64,000 nucleotides of DNA from Nitrospira sp. (GTDB lineage: Bacteria; Nitrospirota; Nitrospiria; Nitrospirales; Nitrospiraceae): NCBI GenBank assembly GCA_009594995.1, contig VOPR01000023.1, positions 1 to 64,000 on the forward strand. Direction: 5' to 3'. This document shows, piece after piece, positions 36,051 through 45,400 of the stretch; position 1 is the first letter of the stretch, and the number at the start of each line of letters is the position of its first letter. The translations under genes were made by a program, and so were the position numbers. The notes under the pieces are model-generated. The model did no database searches, was not told where the DNA came from, and saw only the letters and a list, made by a program, of their open reading frames with translations.

Positions 36051-36455
36051 TCACGAGGCCGGTTTGGGGTCTTTGAACATGAAGTACATGACCACGGCAA
36101 CGGTGGACCAGAACACCACCTGCTTGTGCCAGAAGAGGACCTCGCCGTAGTGAAAGAACGCCAAACTGATCAGGACGGATCCCGCCATCAAGGAATAACG
36201 GACCGTCGGATTTTCCACCACGGCGTTGGCCCAGACCGCAATGCCGCTGAAATAAATCAACAGGGGGACCACGTTGATTTCAAATCCGCCGCTGATGGAA
36301 AGAAACACGTCCAGAAAGCCGATGAACATCAGCGCCGTGCCGATCATCATCCCGAAGACGTGCGCCTGGCGTTCGGATGTGCTTTCGTCATCCGGACGAT
36401 GGGGCGGGGGCCAAGATGGACGGGTGGAGGAATCCGGAAGGTCGCTGGGTGCCAT
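36051..36455 (-). CDS. Small integral membrane protein
   Basis: 134 residues. A polar Pro/Ser-rich N-terminus of about 30 residues precedes four hydrophobic segments (HVFGMMIGTALMFIGFLDVFL, VPLLIYFSGIAVW, YSLMAGSVLISLAFF, VVFWSTVAVVMYFMF). No family is recognised. The gene starts 2 bases beyond the end of the dCTP-deaminase gene and runs in the same direction, so it is part of the same operon. No function can be assigned. Confidence 0.75.
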   Translation of the reverse strand: MAPSDLPDSSTRPSWPPPHRPDDESTSERQAHVFGMMIGTALMFIGFLDVFLSISGGFEINVVPLLIYFSGIAVWANAVVENPTVRYSLMAGSVLISLAFFHYGEVLFWHKQVVFWSTVAVVMYFMFKDPKPAS

Positions 36456-36457
36456 GT

Positions 36458-37609
36458 TCAGGCCTTAAAATGTTTGCTGAGGGTGAGGGCTTGTCGTTGG
36501 TATGACGAGCCAAGCGCCGTCCCATATACCTGGGTCGGCATTGTGAGCATGCGATCATACACTACTTTGAAGAAGGTTTGCCCGTCATGAATGAGGAAGG
36601 GCACATCGTGCGGGCGGACTTCCAGGACCACCTGCGTTCCGCGCATCTTGCCGTCGCCATACCCGAAGCCCGGATCGAAGAATCCGGCATAGTGGGTGCG
36701 CAATTCGCCGCAGGCTGCTTCATAGGCCACCATTTCAGCGGCATACCCGGGCGGCACTCGGATGCGTTCCTTGGAGGCCAGGATGTAAAACTCTTCCGGT
36801 TCCAGAAGCAAACTGTCCTGCCGATGTCGTTTTAAGGGCTCCCAAAAATCCAGCGCTGCGTAATGTCCGATTTTGGCCAGGTCAATGACGTGACTGTTCT
36901 TCTTGGCCCGATACCCGATCACCTGATCCTCACGCGCGCTGCCGGTGAGATCGATCCGCAAGAACAGCCCGCGCTCCGTGCGGAACTCCTTTTGAGGGAG
37001 CGGTTTCGGAGGCGAGTCGTTGCGAAAGAGGAGTGGATCAGCCCCGTGCAATTTCTGCAGGGCGGCATCCGAGACCGTCGCGTCCCCGCGCACGAATCGG
37101 ATTTGGTTCAGCGAGTCACCGGTGCGCACTTTGATGGCGAATGAGCGCGGGACCACTTCCAGGTAGAGCGGCCCCTTGTAGCCGGCCCGGATCTCATCGA
37201 AGCCGGCATTCAGGTCCGTGACGACGCGGGTAAACACATCCAGACGTCCGGTCGTGCTTTTTGGATTGGCGCGGGCGCGGAGCGTCGCGGGCAGGTCGAG
37301 ATGCTCCAGGAGGGGTACCAGATAGACATGGCCCTTCTCTAGAATAGCGCCCTGGGTCAGGTCCATCTCATACATGACGAGATCGGACTGATAGAAGTCG
37401 AGCACGTTGAGGCGGCTGCTGATGGCCGACAATTCAGGTAAGAAGCTGCTGATGAGGCGGTAAGCTTTTTTCCCCAACCGCAAGTCCAGGCTGGCCGGCT
37501 GGATCTGTCGGTCTTCGATCGGCGCGTCCGACTTGATAGCGCCGCGGACGATCAACTGGGTGATGTGTTGGTACGGCAGAATTCCTTTCGACGAACCGGC
37601 ACGTGTCAC
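36458..37609 (-). CDS. dcd: Bimodular 2'-deoxycytidine 5'-triphosphate deaminase (DCD family)
   Basis: 383 residues, twice the length of the usual trimeric dCTP deaminase, matching the bimodular DCD type (Pfam PF06559 architecture). Each half has a dUTPase-fold pattern: IQPASLDLRLGKKAYRL and PKSTTGRLDVFTRVV in the first, and YILASKERIRVPPGYAAEMV and HYAGFFDPGFGYGDG in the second. It should convert dCTP to dUTP for dTMP synthesis. Its 5' end overlaps the kamA-like stop by 4 bases. It is in one operon with KamA and the small membrane protein. Confidence 0.9.
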   Translation of the reverse strand: MTRAGSSKGILPYQHITQLIVRGAIKSDAPIEDRQIQPASLDLRLGKKAYRLISSFLPELSAISSRLNVLDFYQSDLVMYEMDLTQGAILEKGHVYLVPLLEHLDLPATLRARANPKSTTGRLDVFTRVVTDLNAGFDEIRAGYKGPLYLEVVPRSFAIKVRTGDSLNQIRFVRGDATVSDAALQKLHGADPLLFRNDSPPKPLPQKEFRTERGLFLRIDLTGSAREDQVIGYRAKKNSHVIDLAKIGHYAALDFWEPLKRHRQDSLLLEPEEFYILASKERIRVPPGYAAEMVAYEAACGELRTHYAGFFDPGFGYGDGKMRGTQVVLEVRPHDVPFLIHDGQTFFKVVYDRMLTMPTQVYGTALGSSYQRQALTLSKHFKA

Positions 37610-38739
37610 AGGTGCTCTCCCCCTCCATCGCAGCCGTTGCCCGTCGAGGTCCAGGAGGGGTGGGCGCCGACCATGGGTAACTCGCGCCCCTGAGCGGAGC
37701 TCGGCTGCGGGTAATGGTAGGTTTTGTTTTCGTAGTTTCTCAGCACAGCGCTATCCTCATCCAGATTGACCAGATAATCCGCGGGGAGTAGCGGAATTTT
37801 TCCGCCGCCGCCGGGAGCATCAATCACAAAATGCGGAACCCCCATACCACTGGTGTGGCCCTGCAACGCCTTGATGATCTTCAAGCCGGTTTCCACGGAA
37901 GTCCGGAAATGGTTTGTCCCCTTCGTCAGATCGGCTTGATACAGGTAATAGGGTTTCACACGTGCTAGCAGGAGCTGATGCATCAAGCGTTTCATGATCT
38001 CCGGGTCGTCGTTGACCCCCTTGAGTAACACAGTCTGTGCTCCAAGGGGAACCCCGGCATCGGCCAACATGCCGCAGGCGCGTTTCACTTCCGGAGTCAA
38101 TTCGTCCGGATGGTTGAAGTGCAGGTTCATATAGAAGGGGTGGTACTTCTTGATGATCTCGCAGAGTCTCGGCGTGATGCGCTCCGGCAGGCTGCCCGGT
38201 ACCCGCGTGCCGATCCGAATTATTTCCAGATGAGGAATGGTCCGCAGGGATTTGAGGATACGCTCCAATAGATGATCCGGCAGCAACAGCGGATCGCCTC
38301 CGGACAGAATCACATCCCGCACCTCATGATGTTCACGTAGGTAGGCAATCGCGCGGTCCAACTCACCTTTCTTCAGAAAGCCGGGTTTTCCGACCAGCCG
38401 CTTCCGGGTACAAAATCGGCAGTAGATTGGACACTGGTTGGTGACCATGAGCAGCACGCGGTCGGGATACCGGTGGACCAGGTGAGGCACCGGGCTCATC
38501 AAGTCTTCTTCCAGCGGATCGTCTTCCGCATCCGCGTCGGCCATTTCCAGACGATCGGGCACCACTTGCTTCCAAATCGCGTCGCCTTTTTCCTTGATGG
38601 TGGCCAACACGGTGGGCGTAATCCGCATGGGGTAATCCCCCACGATGTCTTCGATTTCTTTCGGGTCGACACCGAGCTGCTCAGCCAAGTCCTTTGGCTT
38701 GACCACACTCTGAGCCAGGATGCGTTTCCAATCCTCCAC
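37606..38739 (-). CDS. KamA-family L-lysine 2,3-aminomutase (radical SAM)
   Basis: 377 residues. The radical SAM cluster is Cys103-x3-Cys107-x2-Cys110 (NQCPIYCRFCTRK), followed by GKPGFLKKGELDRAIAYLREH and ILSGGDPLLLPD for SAM binding. PYYLYQADLTKG and VPHFVIDAPGGGGKIP carry the PLP and substrate motifs of KamA/EpmB. Lysine becomes beta-lysine, which can modify elongation factor P or serve in osmolytes. Neither an EpmA nor an AblB acetyltransferase is adjacent. The length and N-terminal HTH-like QLGVDPKEIEDIVGDYP resemble stand-alone KamA more than the shorter EpmB. Confidence 0.9.
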   Translation of the reverse strand: MEDWKRILAQSVVKPKDLAEQLGVDPKEIEDIVGDYPMRITPTVLATIKEKGDAIWKQVVPDRLEMADADAEDDPLEEDLMSPVPHLVHRYPDRVLLMVTNQCPIYCRFCTRKRLVGKPGFLKKGELDRAIAYLREHHEVRDVILSGGDPLLLPDHLLERILKSLRTIPHLEIIRIGTRVPGSLPERITPRLCEIIKKYHPFYMNLHFNHPDELTPEVKRACGMLADAGVPLGAQTVLLKGVNDDPEIMKRLMHQLLLARVKPYYLYQADLTKGTNHFRTSVETGLKIIKALQGHTSGMGVPHFVIDAPGGGGKIPLLPADYLVNLDEDSAVLRNYENKTYHYPQPSSAQGRELPMVGAHPSWTSTGNGCDGGGEHL

Positions 38740-38859
38740 GAGTCTATCCTTTCGCTGATGCCGCTCCGATGAGTCGCGTCGTGCAGGCTTGCGCCCGTCC
38801 GTGGCATCTCGTGTTATCTGTGATCCTCGGCATGGCCGGTAGGGGTTCGGGTGACCTCA

Positions 38860-39105
38860 TCACGGCTGTGCCTTGTCGTAGTGTGTCTGCAGGTGGGCGA
38901 GGATGTCGTGTGTTTCGGTTAGGACTGTGTCTCCGTCTTTCAAGACCGGGACATAGTACTGGCCCGACACCTCGTAGACTTGGGTGCGCATCGGACGAAA
39001 GTCCGGTACCACGACGTCATCGTAGGGAACGTTCAGTTCACTGAGGCGATCTCGAACCACCGCGCAATCGGGACACCATTGGACGTGATAGAGCGTGAGG
39101 GCCAT
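38860..39105 (-). CDS. Glutaredoxin/GST-N domain small protein
   Basis: 81 residues, one thioredoxin-like fold. The CPDC active site (YHVQWCPDCAVVRDRL) is dithiol-like. YYVPVLKDGDTVLTETHDILAHL carries the cis-Pro strand and the E-T segment that binds glutathione in GST-N domains. It is a stand-alone N-terminal domain, with no helical GST C-domain encoded downstream. It lies 72 bases after the unknown Cys-rich gene and 120 bases before kamA. Confidence 0.85.
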   Translation of the reverse strand: MALTLYHVQWCPDCAVVRDRLSELNVPYDDVVVPDFRPMRTQVYEVSGQYYVPVLKDGDTVLTETHDILAHLQTHYDKAQP

Positions 39106-39177
39106 AGGTACCTATGATGAAAAAAACTGGGCTGCCAATAACTGGATCGATTCTATCACTGCGGCCATACGCTCACC

Positions 39178-40890
39178 TTATGATGACGTAGCACCCGGCG
39201 CGATCGCACAGGGGGCCATGATTGCGTCGACCATGCCATGGATGACTTTCTTATTGGCAGGGCAGAGTGTGGCAAGGATCCCGCCGAGTTCCGCCTTGTC
39301 GCCGACGACAAAATAATAGGGTGATAAGCGCACTCTTCCGGACATCGGTACCACCGTATCGCTTCGGTCGTCAAAATAGGCGGATTCAAACAGGCGTCCC
39401 TTGTGAAACTCTTGAAGGACATAGGGGGTTGTCGGAAACGCGTGAAGTGCCTGTTCCAGTGCCGCGGCCCATTCGACCTGCGGCAGGTCATGTCCGATTG
39501 AGACGCCTCGACTGCCCCAGGCCAATTCCGAGAAGCCGGAGGGCTTGAGCACCAGCTGCCGCTCCTTTTGGGTGGTGTGGGCCAAGCGGCGAAAGTCAGA
39601 CACAGCGCGTCCGCTGATCGTGAGGTGAGGAATGACCGCCGTCGGGGGCACCGGTTGCGGGTCAAGGATCCAGGTTCGAGGCAGCAATCGTCGGAGGTTC
39701 GCCATCGTCTCGGAACTCAAACTCTGTTCCCAAAACGGCGCAAGCTCCGGGTGATGAAACAGCCCGAAGGCCAGCTTTTCCTCCAGGGCCGGCTTGAAGG
39801 GGGGCGTGACGGCCACGTGCCCCTTCTTGGCAGCGTACATCACGAGCTCAGACTTGGGGATGTTTTTCAGATCGAAAAGCTCGAAGAAGCGGTAGAGCAA
39901 ACCGACCCGTCGCGGTCCGGTCTCCTGCTGAAGAAACAGCCCCTCTTCCGTAAAGGAAATGGCCCGGGGCTCGACACAAAAAGCCTGGCAGCCGATGTCT
40001 CGCAGGCGCTGCGCCAGCCATTCCATTTCCGCCCGATACTCTTTGGCTTCGTCCGATACCACGATGGCAAGACAGCCTTCATGGTCGCCTTGCTGGGCGC
40101 GCACCATGGCGGCAAACCCTTGTACCATGCCGTCACGACCTGCGATCAGAGGAGAGCGGTCGAATGGTGCGCCTGGGGGCGAAGGGCTGAGCCCGAGCTG
40201 GTCATCATAAGCGCGCGACATGCAAGCTGTCAGGCCGATTCCCCCGGGCACGGAGTCGAGCTCCGTAATCGCCATGCCGTCGGCCGTGGGGATCACATCC
40301 GGGCGGATGATGCCGGGAATGAGCGTTCGAAACCGGTTCATCCGGCTGTAGGTGATGAGTGATTCCGGCTTGCCCTGATCCAGATAGGTTGCGACCCAAC
40401 CAGGCTGGGTCCCGCGCGCACTGTCGTGATACAGACGGTTCAATGCGCGGTAGAAGGCCAGCAGATCCTGTCCTAGGTGCTGAAAGAACATGGCCTCGGA
40501 CGGAGACAACAGAAACGGCGTCGGGGCCAGGCGGAATCGTGACGGTTGAATGGGGGCGCCGGCCGTTGCCGCGCCGGTGTCTGTTTCTGCCGCGGCATAG
40601 ACCCCGGCATGAACGAGCGCATCACGGATGGCGAGACAACGTCGGCGGGCTTCGTCGGAGTTCAACGGTTCGCGTGAATGTTGTGCCAGTGCCAATGCAA
40701 TATCCTCGATGCTCGCAGCGCAGTCGCATGCTTCGCAGTCGCGGTTGGATTCGAGGTGGAGCAAATCGTACCATGGCCTCTTGCACGGGTACAAGTCGCG
40801 CGGCGCAGGAAGCGTTTTGAAGCCTCTCGTTGTCTCGGCCGTCTGTAGAGCCTGGCCGCGGCAAACGTGTCGAGCAGTAGGCGCTTGCAC
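39178..40890 (-). CDS. Unknown protein, probably ATP-grasp-like, with N-terminal Cys cluster
   Basis: About 570 residues from a GTG at 40890; the true start may lie further in because only 28 bases separate it from the divergent gene. The N-terminus has many Cys (YPCKRPWYD, NRDCEACDC). The central part has ELDSVPGGIGL and a phosphate-loop-like KPSGFSELAWGSRGV. The C-terminus contains YVLQEFHKGR and GRVRLSPYYFVVGDKAELGG. This order resembles permuted ATP-grasp (glutathionylspermidine-synthase-like) folds, but I cannot confirm it. The substrate and pathway are unknown. It runs with the GST-N and KamA genes, all on the minus strand. Confidence 0.72.
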   Translation of the reverse strand: MQAPTARHVCRGQALQTAETTRGFKTLPAPRDLYPCKRPWYDLLHLESNRDCEACDCAASIEDIALALAQHSREPLNSDEARRRCLAIRDALVHAGVYAAAETDTGAATAGAPIQPSRFRLAPTPFLLSPSEAMFFQHLGQDLLAFYRALNRLYHDSARGTQPGWVATYLDQGKPESLITYSRMNRFRTLIPGIIRPDVIPTADGMAITELDSVPGGIGLTACMSRAYDDQLGLSPSPPGAPFDRSPLIAGRDGMVQGFAAMVRAQQGDHEGCLAIVVSDEAKEYRAEMEWLAQRLRDIGCQAFCVEPRAISFTEEGLFLQQETGPRRVGLLYRFFELFDLKNIPKSELVMYAAKKGHVAVTPPFKPALEEKLAFGLFHHPELAPFWEQSLSSETMANLRRLLPRTWILDPQPVPPTAVIPHLTISGRAVSDFRRLAHTTQKERQLVLKPSGFSELAWGSRGVSIGHDLPQVEWAAALEQALHAFPTTPYVLQEFHKGRLFESAYFDDRSDTVVPMSGRVRLSPYYFVVGDKAELGGILATLCPANKKVIHGMVDAIMAPCAIAPGATSS

Positions 40891-40918
40891 ACGTTAGTGC
40901 TACAATGCGCCACAGCTC

Positions 40919-42427
40919 ATGACGAGTCCATTGGTTCCAGCCTCCCCGATGATTTCCCCACGGCCCGTAGGTCACTCCCTCCTGCAGATCGTGCCGAGTG
41001 CGGCCTGTCTTCGATGTGATGTCTGTTGCCGGTTTCCCGAGAAAGACAGTTTCTTACGGCCCTTTTTTACGGCCGATGAAATTCAGGGGGCGGTGGCGGC
41101 CGGTCTCGCACCAGAACTGTTTCCCTCACCCGATGGCACGCAGATCAATCTGGTCCCGAATCCGTCGGGGGAGGGGTACATCTGTCCGGCGTTTGACAGC
41201 ACGACATCGCAGTGCCGCGTGTATGATGTGCGCCCGTTGGACTGCCGGCTCTATCCGTTTGCTCTGATGTGGGACCGTGCACATACCCAGGTTGTGCTCG
41301 GGTGGGATACGAAATGTCCGTACATGCGGGATGCGTCGTCGTCGCTTGTGGAACAGGCAGCTGAGGCGGTTGCGCAATGGATCGAGCAGGATAACAGTGT
41401 GGCCACCCTCGCGCAGTATCCCCGGCTCATTGGTCGATTTCAGGATGACGTCATTGTGCTACGGGCTTTGGTCCGAGTGACGGAACGTGTGCAGGCGGGG
41501 AAGTCCTCGGTGCACACGGAGGCCCTTGGCCTTCAAGATCGAGGCCGTCTGGAGGCCGCTCTTGCGGCCAGTGCCGGCTATCAGGGGACTCCTCTCGCCG
41601 CCGCCTCTTTCGCCTATCATTATGTATGGCGGCATCGGTTGACCTACCTGTGGGCCGAATTGCACGGGCACTTGTGTTTGTTTGCCGAATCGCCTGACGG
41701 GCTGTTCATGGTCTTACCGCCGCTGGGGGAGGGGCCGCTCGCACAACCATTGGAAGCGGCCTTTCGTTTCATGCGTGAACGGAACGGCGATTCGTCTGTG
41801 ACCAGGATGGAAAACGTGCCGGAGGCCTATGTCGCCGAGTTGCGCGCGTTTGGTTATGAGGTGATCGGAAAGGAACCGGACTATCTCTATGCCGCCGCCG
41901 ATCTGGCTGACCTTGCCGGAGAAGCGTATCGCTCGCCTCGTGCCGCCTGCAATCGCTTCATGCGTGAACAGGGGGGAGTCCTCGAACCATACGACTTGCG
42001 CGATCGAACGGCCTGCCTGAGTTTGTTTCAGGAATGGCGTGAACAGAAGCAACGGGCCGGATCGGATGATTGGGCCGAGGCCCTGCTGGAAGACGCGGCT
42101 GGTGCTCATGAGACAGCCCTGTCAGCCGGTTTTGAATTGGGATTGACCGGAGCAGTGGTTCGAGTGGCAGGGCGCATACGGGCGTACACGATGGGTGTGT
42201 GGCTCAACCCGTCGGTATTCTGTGTCTTGCTGGAAGTTGCGGATCGAGATATTGTGGGGTTGGGACCGTTCGTGTTTCGTGAATTCTGTCGCCAAGCTCG
42301 CGCGAAAGGGGCATGTTGGATCAATACCATGGATGATTCCGGTCTCCCGAGTCTGGCGCGAGCCAAGCACTGGTATCACCCTGCACGATTGTTGCCGAAT
42401 TATGTTGTGACGGAGTTCCGCCGATGA
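40919..42427 (+). CDS. YkgJ-type cysteine cluster fused to DUF2156/GNAT-like domain
   Basis: 502 residues; an in-frame ATG at 40949 is an alternative start. The first 130 residues are a YkgJ/CxxCC domain: CLRCDVCCRFPEKD, then FDSTTSQCRVYDVRPLDCRLYPF, expected to bind zinc or an Fe-S cluster. Residues about 215-500 resemble the C-terminal domain of lysylphosphatidylglycerol synthase (DUF2156): LWAELHGHLCLF, GYEVIGKEPDYLY, EWREQKQ, and late WINTMDDSGLPSLARAKHWYHP. The domain is a double GNAT fold that, in its known relatives, transfers aminoacyl groups from tRNA. The fusion suggests a Cys-dependent acyl transferase. It overlaps the next kinase gene by 4 bases. Confidence 0.8.
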   Translation: MTSPLVPASPMISPRPVGHSLLQIVPSAACLRCDVCCRFPEKDSFLRPFFTADEIQGAVAAGLAPELFPSPDGTQINLVPNPSGEGYICPAFDSTTSQCRVYDVRPLDCRLYPFALMWDRAHTQVVLGWDTKCPYMRDASSSLVEQAAEAVAQWIEQDNSVATLAQYPRLIGRFQDDVIVLRALVRVTERVQAGKSSVHTEALGLQDRGRLEAALAASAGYQGTPLAAASFAYHYVWRHRLTYLWAELHGHLCLFAESPDGLFMVLPPLGEGPLAQPLEAAFRFMRERNGDSSVTRMENVPEAYVAELRAFGYEVIGKEPDYLYAAADLADLAGEAYRSPRAACNRFMREQGGVLEPYDLRDRTACLSLFQEWREQKQRAGSDDWAEALLEDAAGAHETALSAGFELGLTGAVVRVAGRIRAYTMGVWLNPSVFCVLLEVADRDIVGLGPFVFREFCRQARAKGACWINTMDDSGLPSLARAKHWYHPARLLPNYVVTEFRR

Positions 42428-45400
42428 CCGCCTCGTCCCCCACTGCTTCTTCACGCCGTTCCTACCCCTGGCTGCCGGTCCTCATCGTCGGTATGACCAT
42501 CGTGGCTCTTGTCATCGGCGTGGTCATGTTGCGTTCCATTGAAGTGCGCATGGTCGAGGCCACCGGTGAAAACCTCACGCTTGCCTCAGCGGAGATTGCG
42601 GACAAACTCGATCGATTACTGTTTGAACGCCATGCCGACGTGCGCATGATGGCCCGTGCGTTCACAGATCGCGCTACCGACAAAAAATATATCAATGAAT
42701 ATCTGCAGTGGATGAAAGAAACGTACGCCCCGGTCTATCTCTGGTTGGGGGTGACGGATACGCAGGGCAGAATGGTTGCGGCGACGGACTCGTCTACCAT
42801 CGGCCAGGATTTCAGCCGCAGCGGCTGGTTCGAGCGGGTGCGCCAGACCGGCACCGTGCAGGTGGATGAAGTCGAAATTCATGAATCGAATCACAAGATC
42901 GAATCGGTCGCGTTTACGGCCCCCATCCTCAGCGTCAGCGGACAGTTTCTCGGCGCCGTCACGACCCGCATCGGGTTGCCGATGCTGGAAGATGTACTCA
43001 TCGAAACGGTGCGCGAAATCCAACAGACGGACGGCGCGGCCGGTCCCTTCGAATATCAGTTTCTGACCAGGGCCGGTGTGGTGTTTGTGGATTCCTCGTC
43101 CACCAGCCTCGACCGCGTCAATCTTCGTGAGCTTGGCCTGCCGTCGGTGTTGTTGAGCAGCTCCGGGAAGGCGGGATATGTCGAGGAAATGCATGTGCGG
43201 CGACATGTTCCGGTGGTGACGGGGTATTCTCAAACCAACGGGTATAGCGAGTATTCCGGTTTACAGTGGACGATTCTGTTGCGGATGGATCGTGACGTCA
43301 TTCTGTTGCCGATCCGGGCAATGATGTGGAAGCTCGGGATCGCGGGTGTAGTCGTGTGGATCCCGATGGTGGGGTTGCTGCTCTGGGCCACAGGGCGATT
43401 GCGCGATCAGCATCGGCAGGCACAGCAGGAAAGCGAATGGGCGCGCGCGGCGGAAGCGGCGCTGCTACAAAGCCAGGAGCGCAACCGGGTCATTGTCGAT
43501 ACGGCATTGGACGCCGTCATTTCGATGGATGCGGGCGGCATCGTTACCGATTGGAATGCGCAGGCGGTCAACATTTTCGGGTGGGAACGTGAGGAAGCAC
43601 TTGGCCGGCGTGTGTCGGAAACGGTGATTCCTGCCCGTGATCGGGAGCAGCATGAACGCGGATTGCGCCATTTTCTCGAAACCGGACAGGGCGCCATTCT
43701 CAATCGACGCATCGAGATGACGGGCTGTCATCGCGACGGCCATGAATTCCCCGTGGAAATTACCATTTCTCCGGCCAGGTTGGGCGATGCCTATATTTTC
43801 AGCGCCTTCATTCGCGATATCACCGCACGCAAACGGACCGAACGCCAGCTGGCCTCCCAATATGCCGTGACTCGTGTGTTGGCGGAATCGCGAACCCTTG
43901 AAGAGGCCGGTCCGAAGATTCTGCAAGCCATCTGCGAAAGTCTGGAATGGGAGTTGGGCATCTTCTGGCGGCTGGATCGGCAGGGGAGTGTGCTGCGTTG
44001 CCTCGACGTCTGGCAGTCCCCGGGACTGAATGCCGAGGAGTTTGTCCTGGATACCTGGCAGCATACGTTTGCTATCGGCAAGGGTCTGCCGGGACGGATC
44101 TGGCAGGCCGGGGAACCGACCTGGATCAAGGACGTGGTGCAGGAGGCCAACTTTCCCCGCGGCGGTGCCGCCTCCCGGGTGGGACTGCATGGCGCGTTCG
44201 GATTCCCGGTTCGAGTCGGGACTGAGGTCGAGGGCGTCATCGAATTGTTCCGGCGTGAAATCAAACAGCCGGATGAGCAGTTGTTGAAAATGGTGGCCGA
44301 TGTCGGTCTCAAGATCGGGCAGTTCGGAGAGCGCGCGCGGGCGGAGGATGCCTTGCGTCGCACCGAAGCTCAACTGCAGCAGTCCCAAAAAATGGAAGCC
44401 GTCGGGCGGTTGGCCGGCGGCGTGGCCCACGATTTTAACAATATGCTGACGGTGATTCGCGGCTATAGCGAACTGGTGCTGAGCCGCCTTGCGCCGACGG
44501 ATGGATTCCGGAAGGAACTGGAAGAGGTTAAAAAAGCGGCGGACCGCGCGTCCGGCCTCACCGGCCAGTTGTTGGCATTCAGCCGCCGGCAATTCATCGC
44601 TCCGAAGGTGCTGGATTTGAACTCGGTCATCCATAACATGGAGGGTATGCTCCGGCGATTACTGGGCGAGGATATCGTCGAGCTGTGCACGGTGCTCGAT
44701 CCGGGGTTAGGGCAGCTGAAAGCAGATCCTGGCCAAGTCGAACAGGTCATTATGAATTTGGCCGTGAATGCGCGCGATGCCATGCCGAGTGGCGGCAGGC
44801 TGACGGTAGAAACCGCCAACGTCCAGTTCGGGCAGCGCCGGAACCGTCCGCCGATGGGCGCCGAGCCGGGCTCATATATCGCGCTGATCGTTCGCGATAC
44901 CGGCCACGGTATGGATGAAGATACGCAGTCGCATGTGTTTGAGCCGTTTTTTACCACCAAGGAAAAGGGCAAGGGGACCGGCTTGGGGTTGTCGACCGTG
45001 TACGGCATCGTCAAGCAGAGCGGCGGGTGCATCGAGGTGGAGAGCAAGCCGGGTCGAGGGGCGACCTTTAAGATTTTCTTCCCGCGGGTGGAGGCGACCA
45101 ATCCGGAAGCAGAAGCGGTGTCCGTCGGCGGTGATTCGGTCAGGGGCCGCGAGACGGTGTTGTTGGTGGAGGATGAACCGGGCGTCCGGCGGCTGGTCAA
45201 CGAGACATTGCGGCTGCATGGCTATACCGTCTTGGAAGCCCGGCATGGCATCGAAGCGTTGCTCACCGGCGCCAAACATGCGGGACCGATCCATCTGCTG
45301 CTGACAGATGTGGTGATGCCGCAAATGAGCGGCCCGGAAGTCGCGGAAAAACTGGCAACGGTCCGTCCGGAAGTCAAAGTGCTCTACATGTCAGGCTACC

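Noticed and set aside
43465..44634. Minus-strand open frame (389 codons) inside the hybrid kinase gene
   Set aside because: It overlaps the PAS, GAF and HisKA regions of a clear + strand kinase and has no motif of its own.
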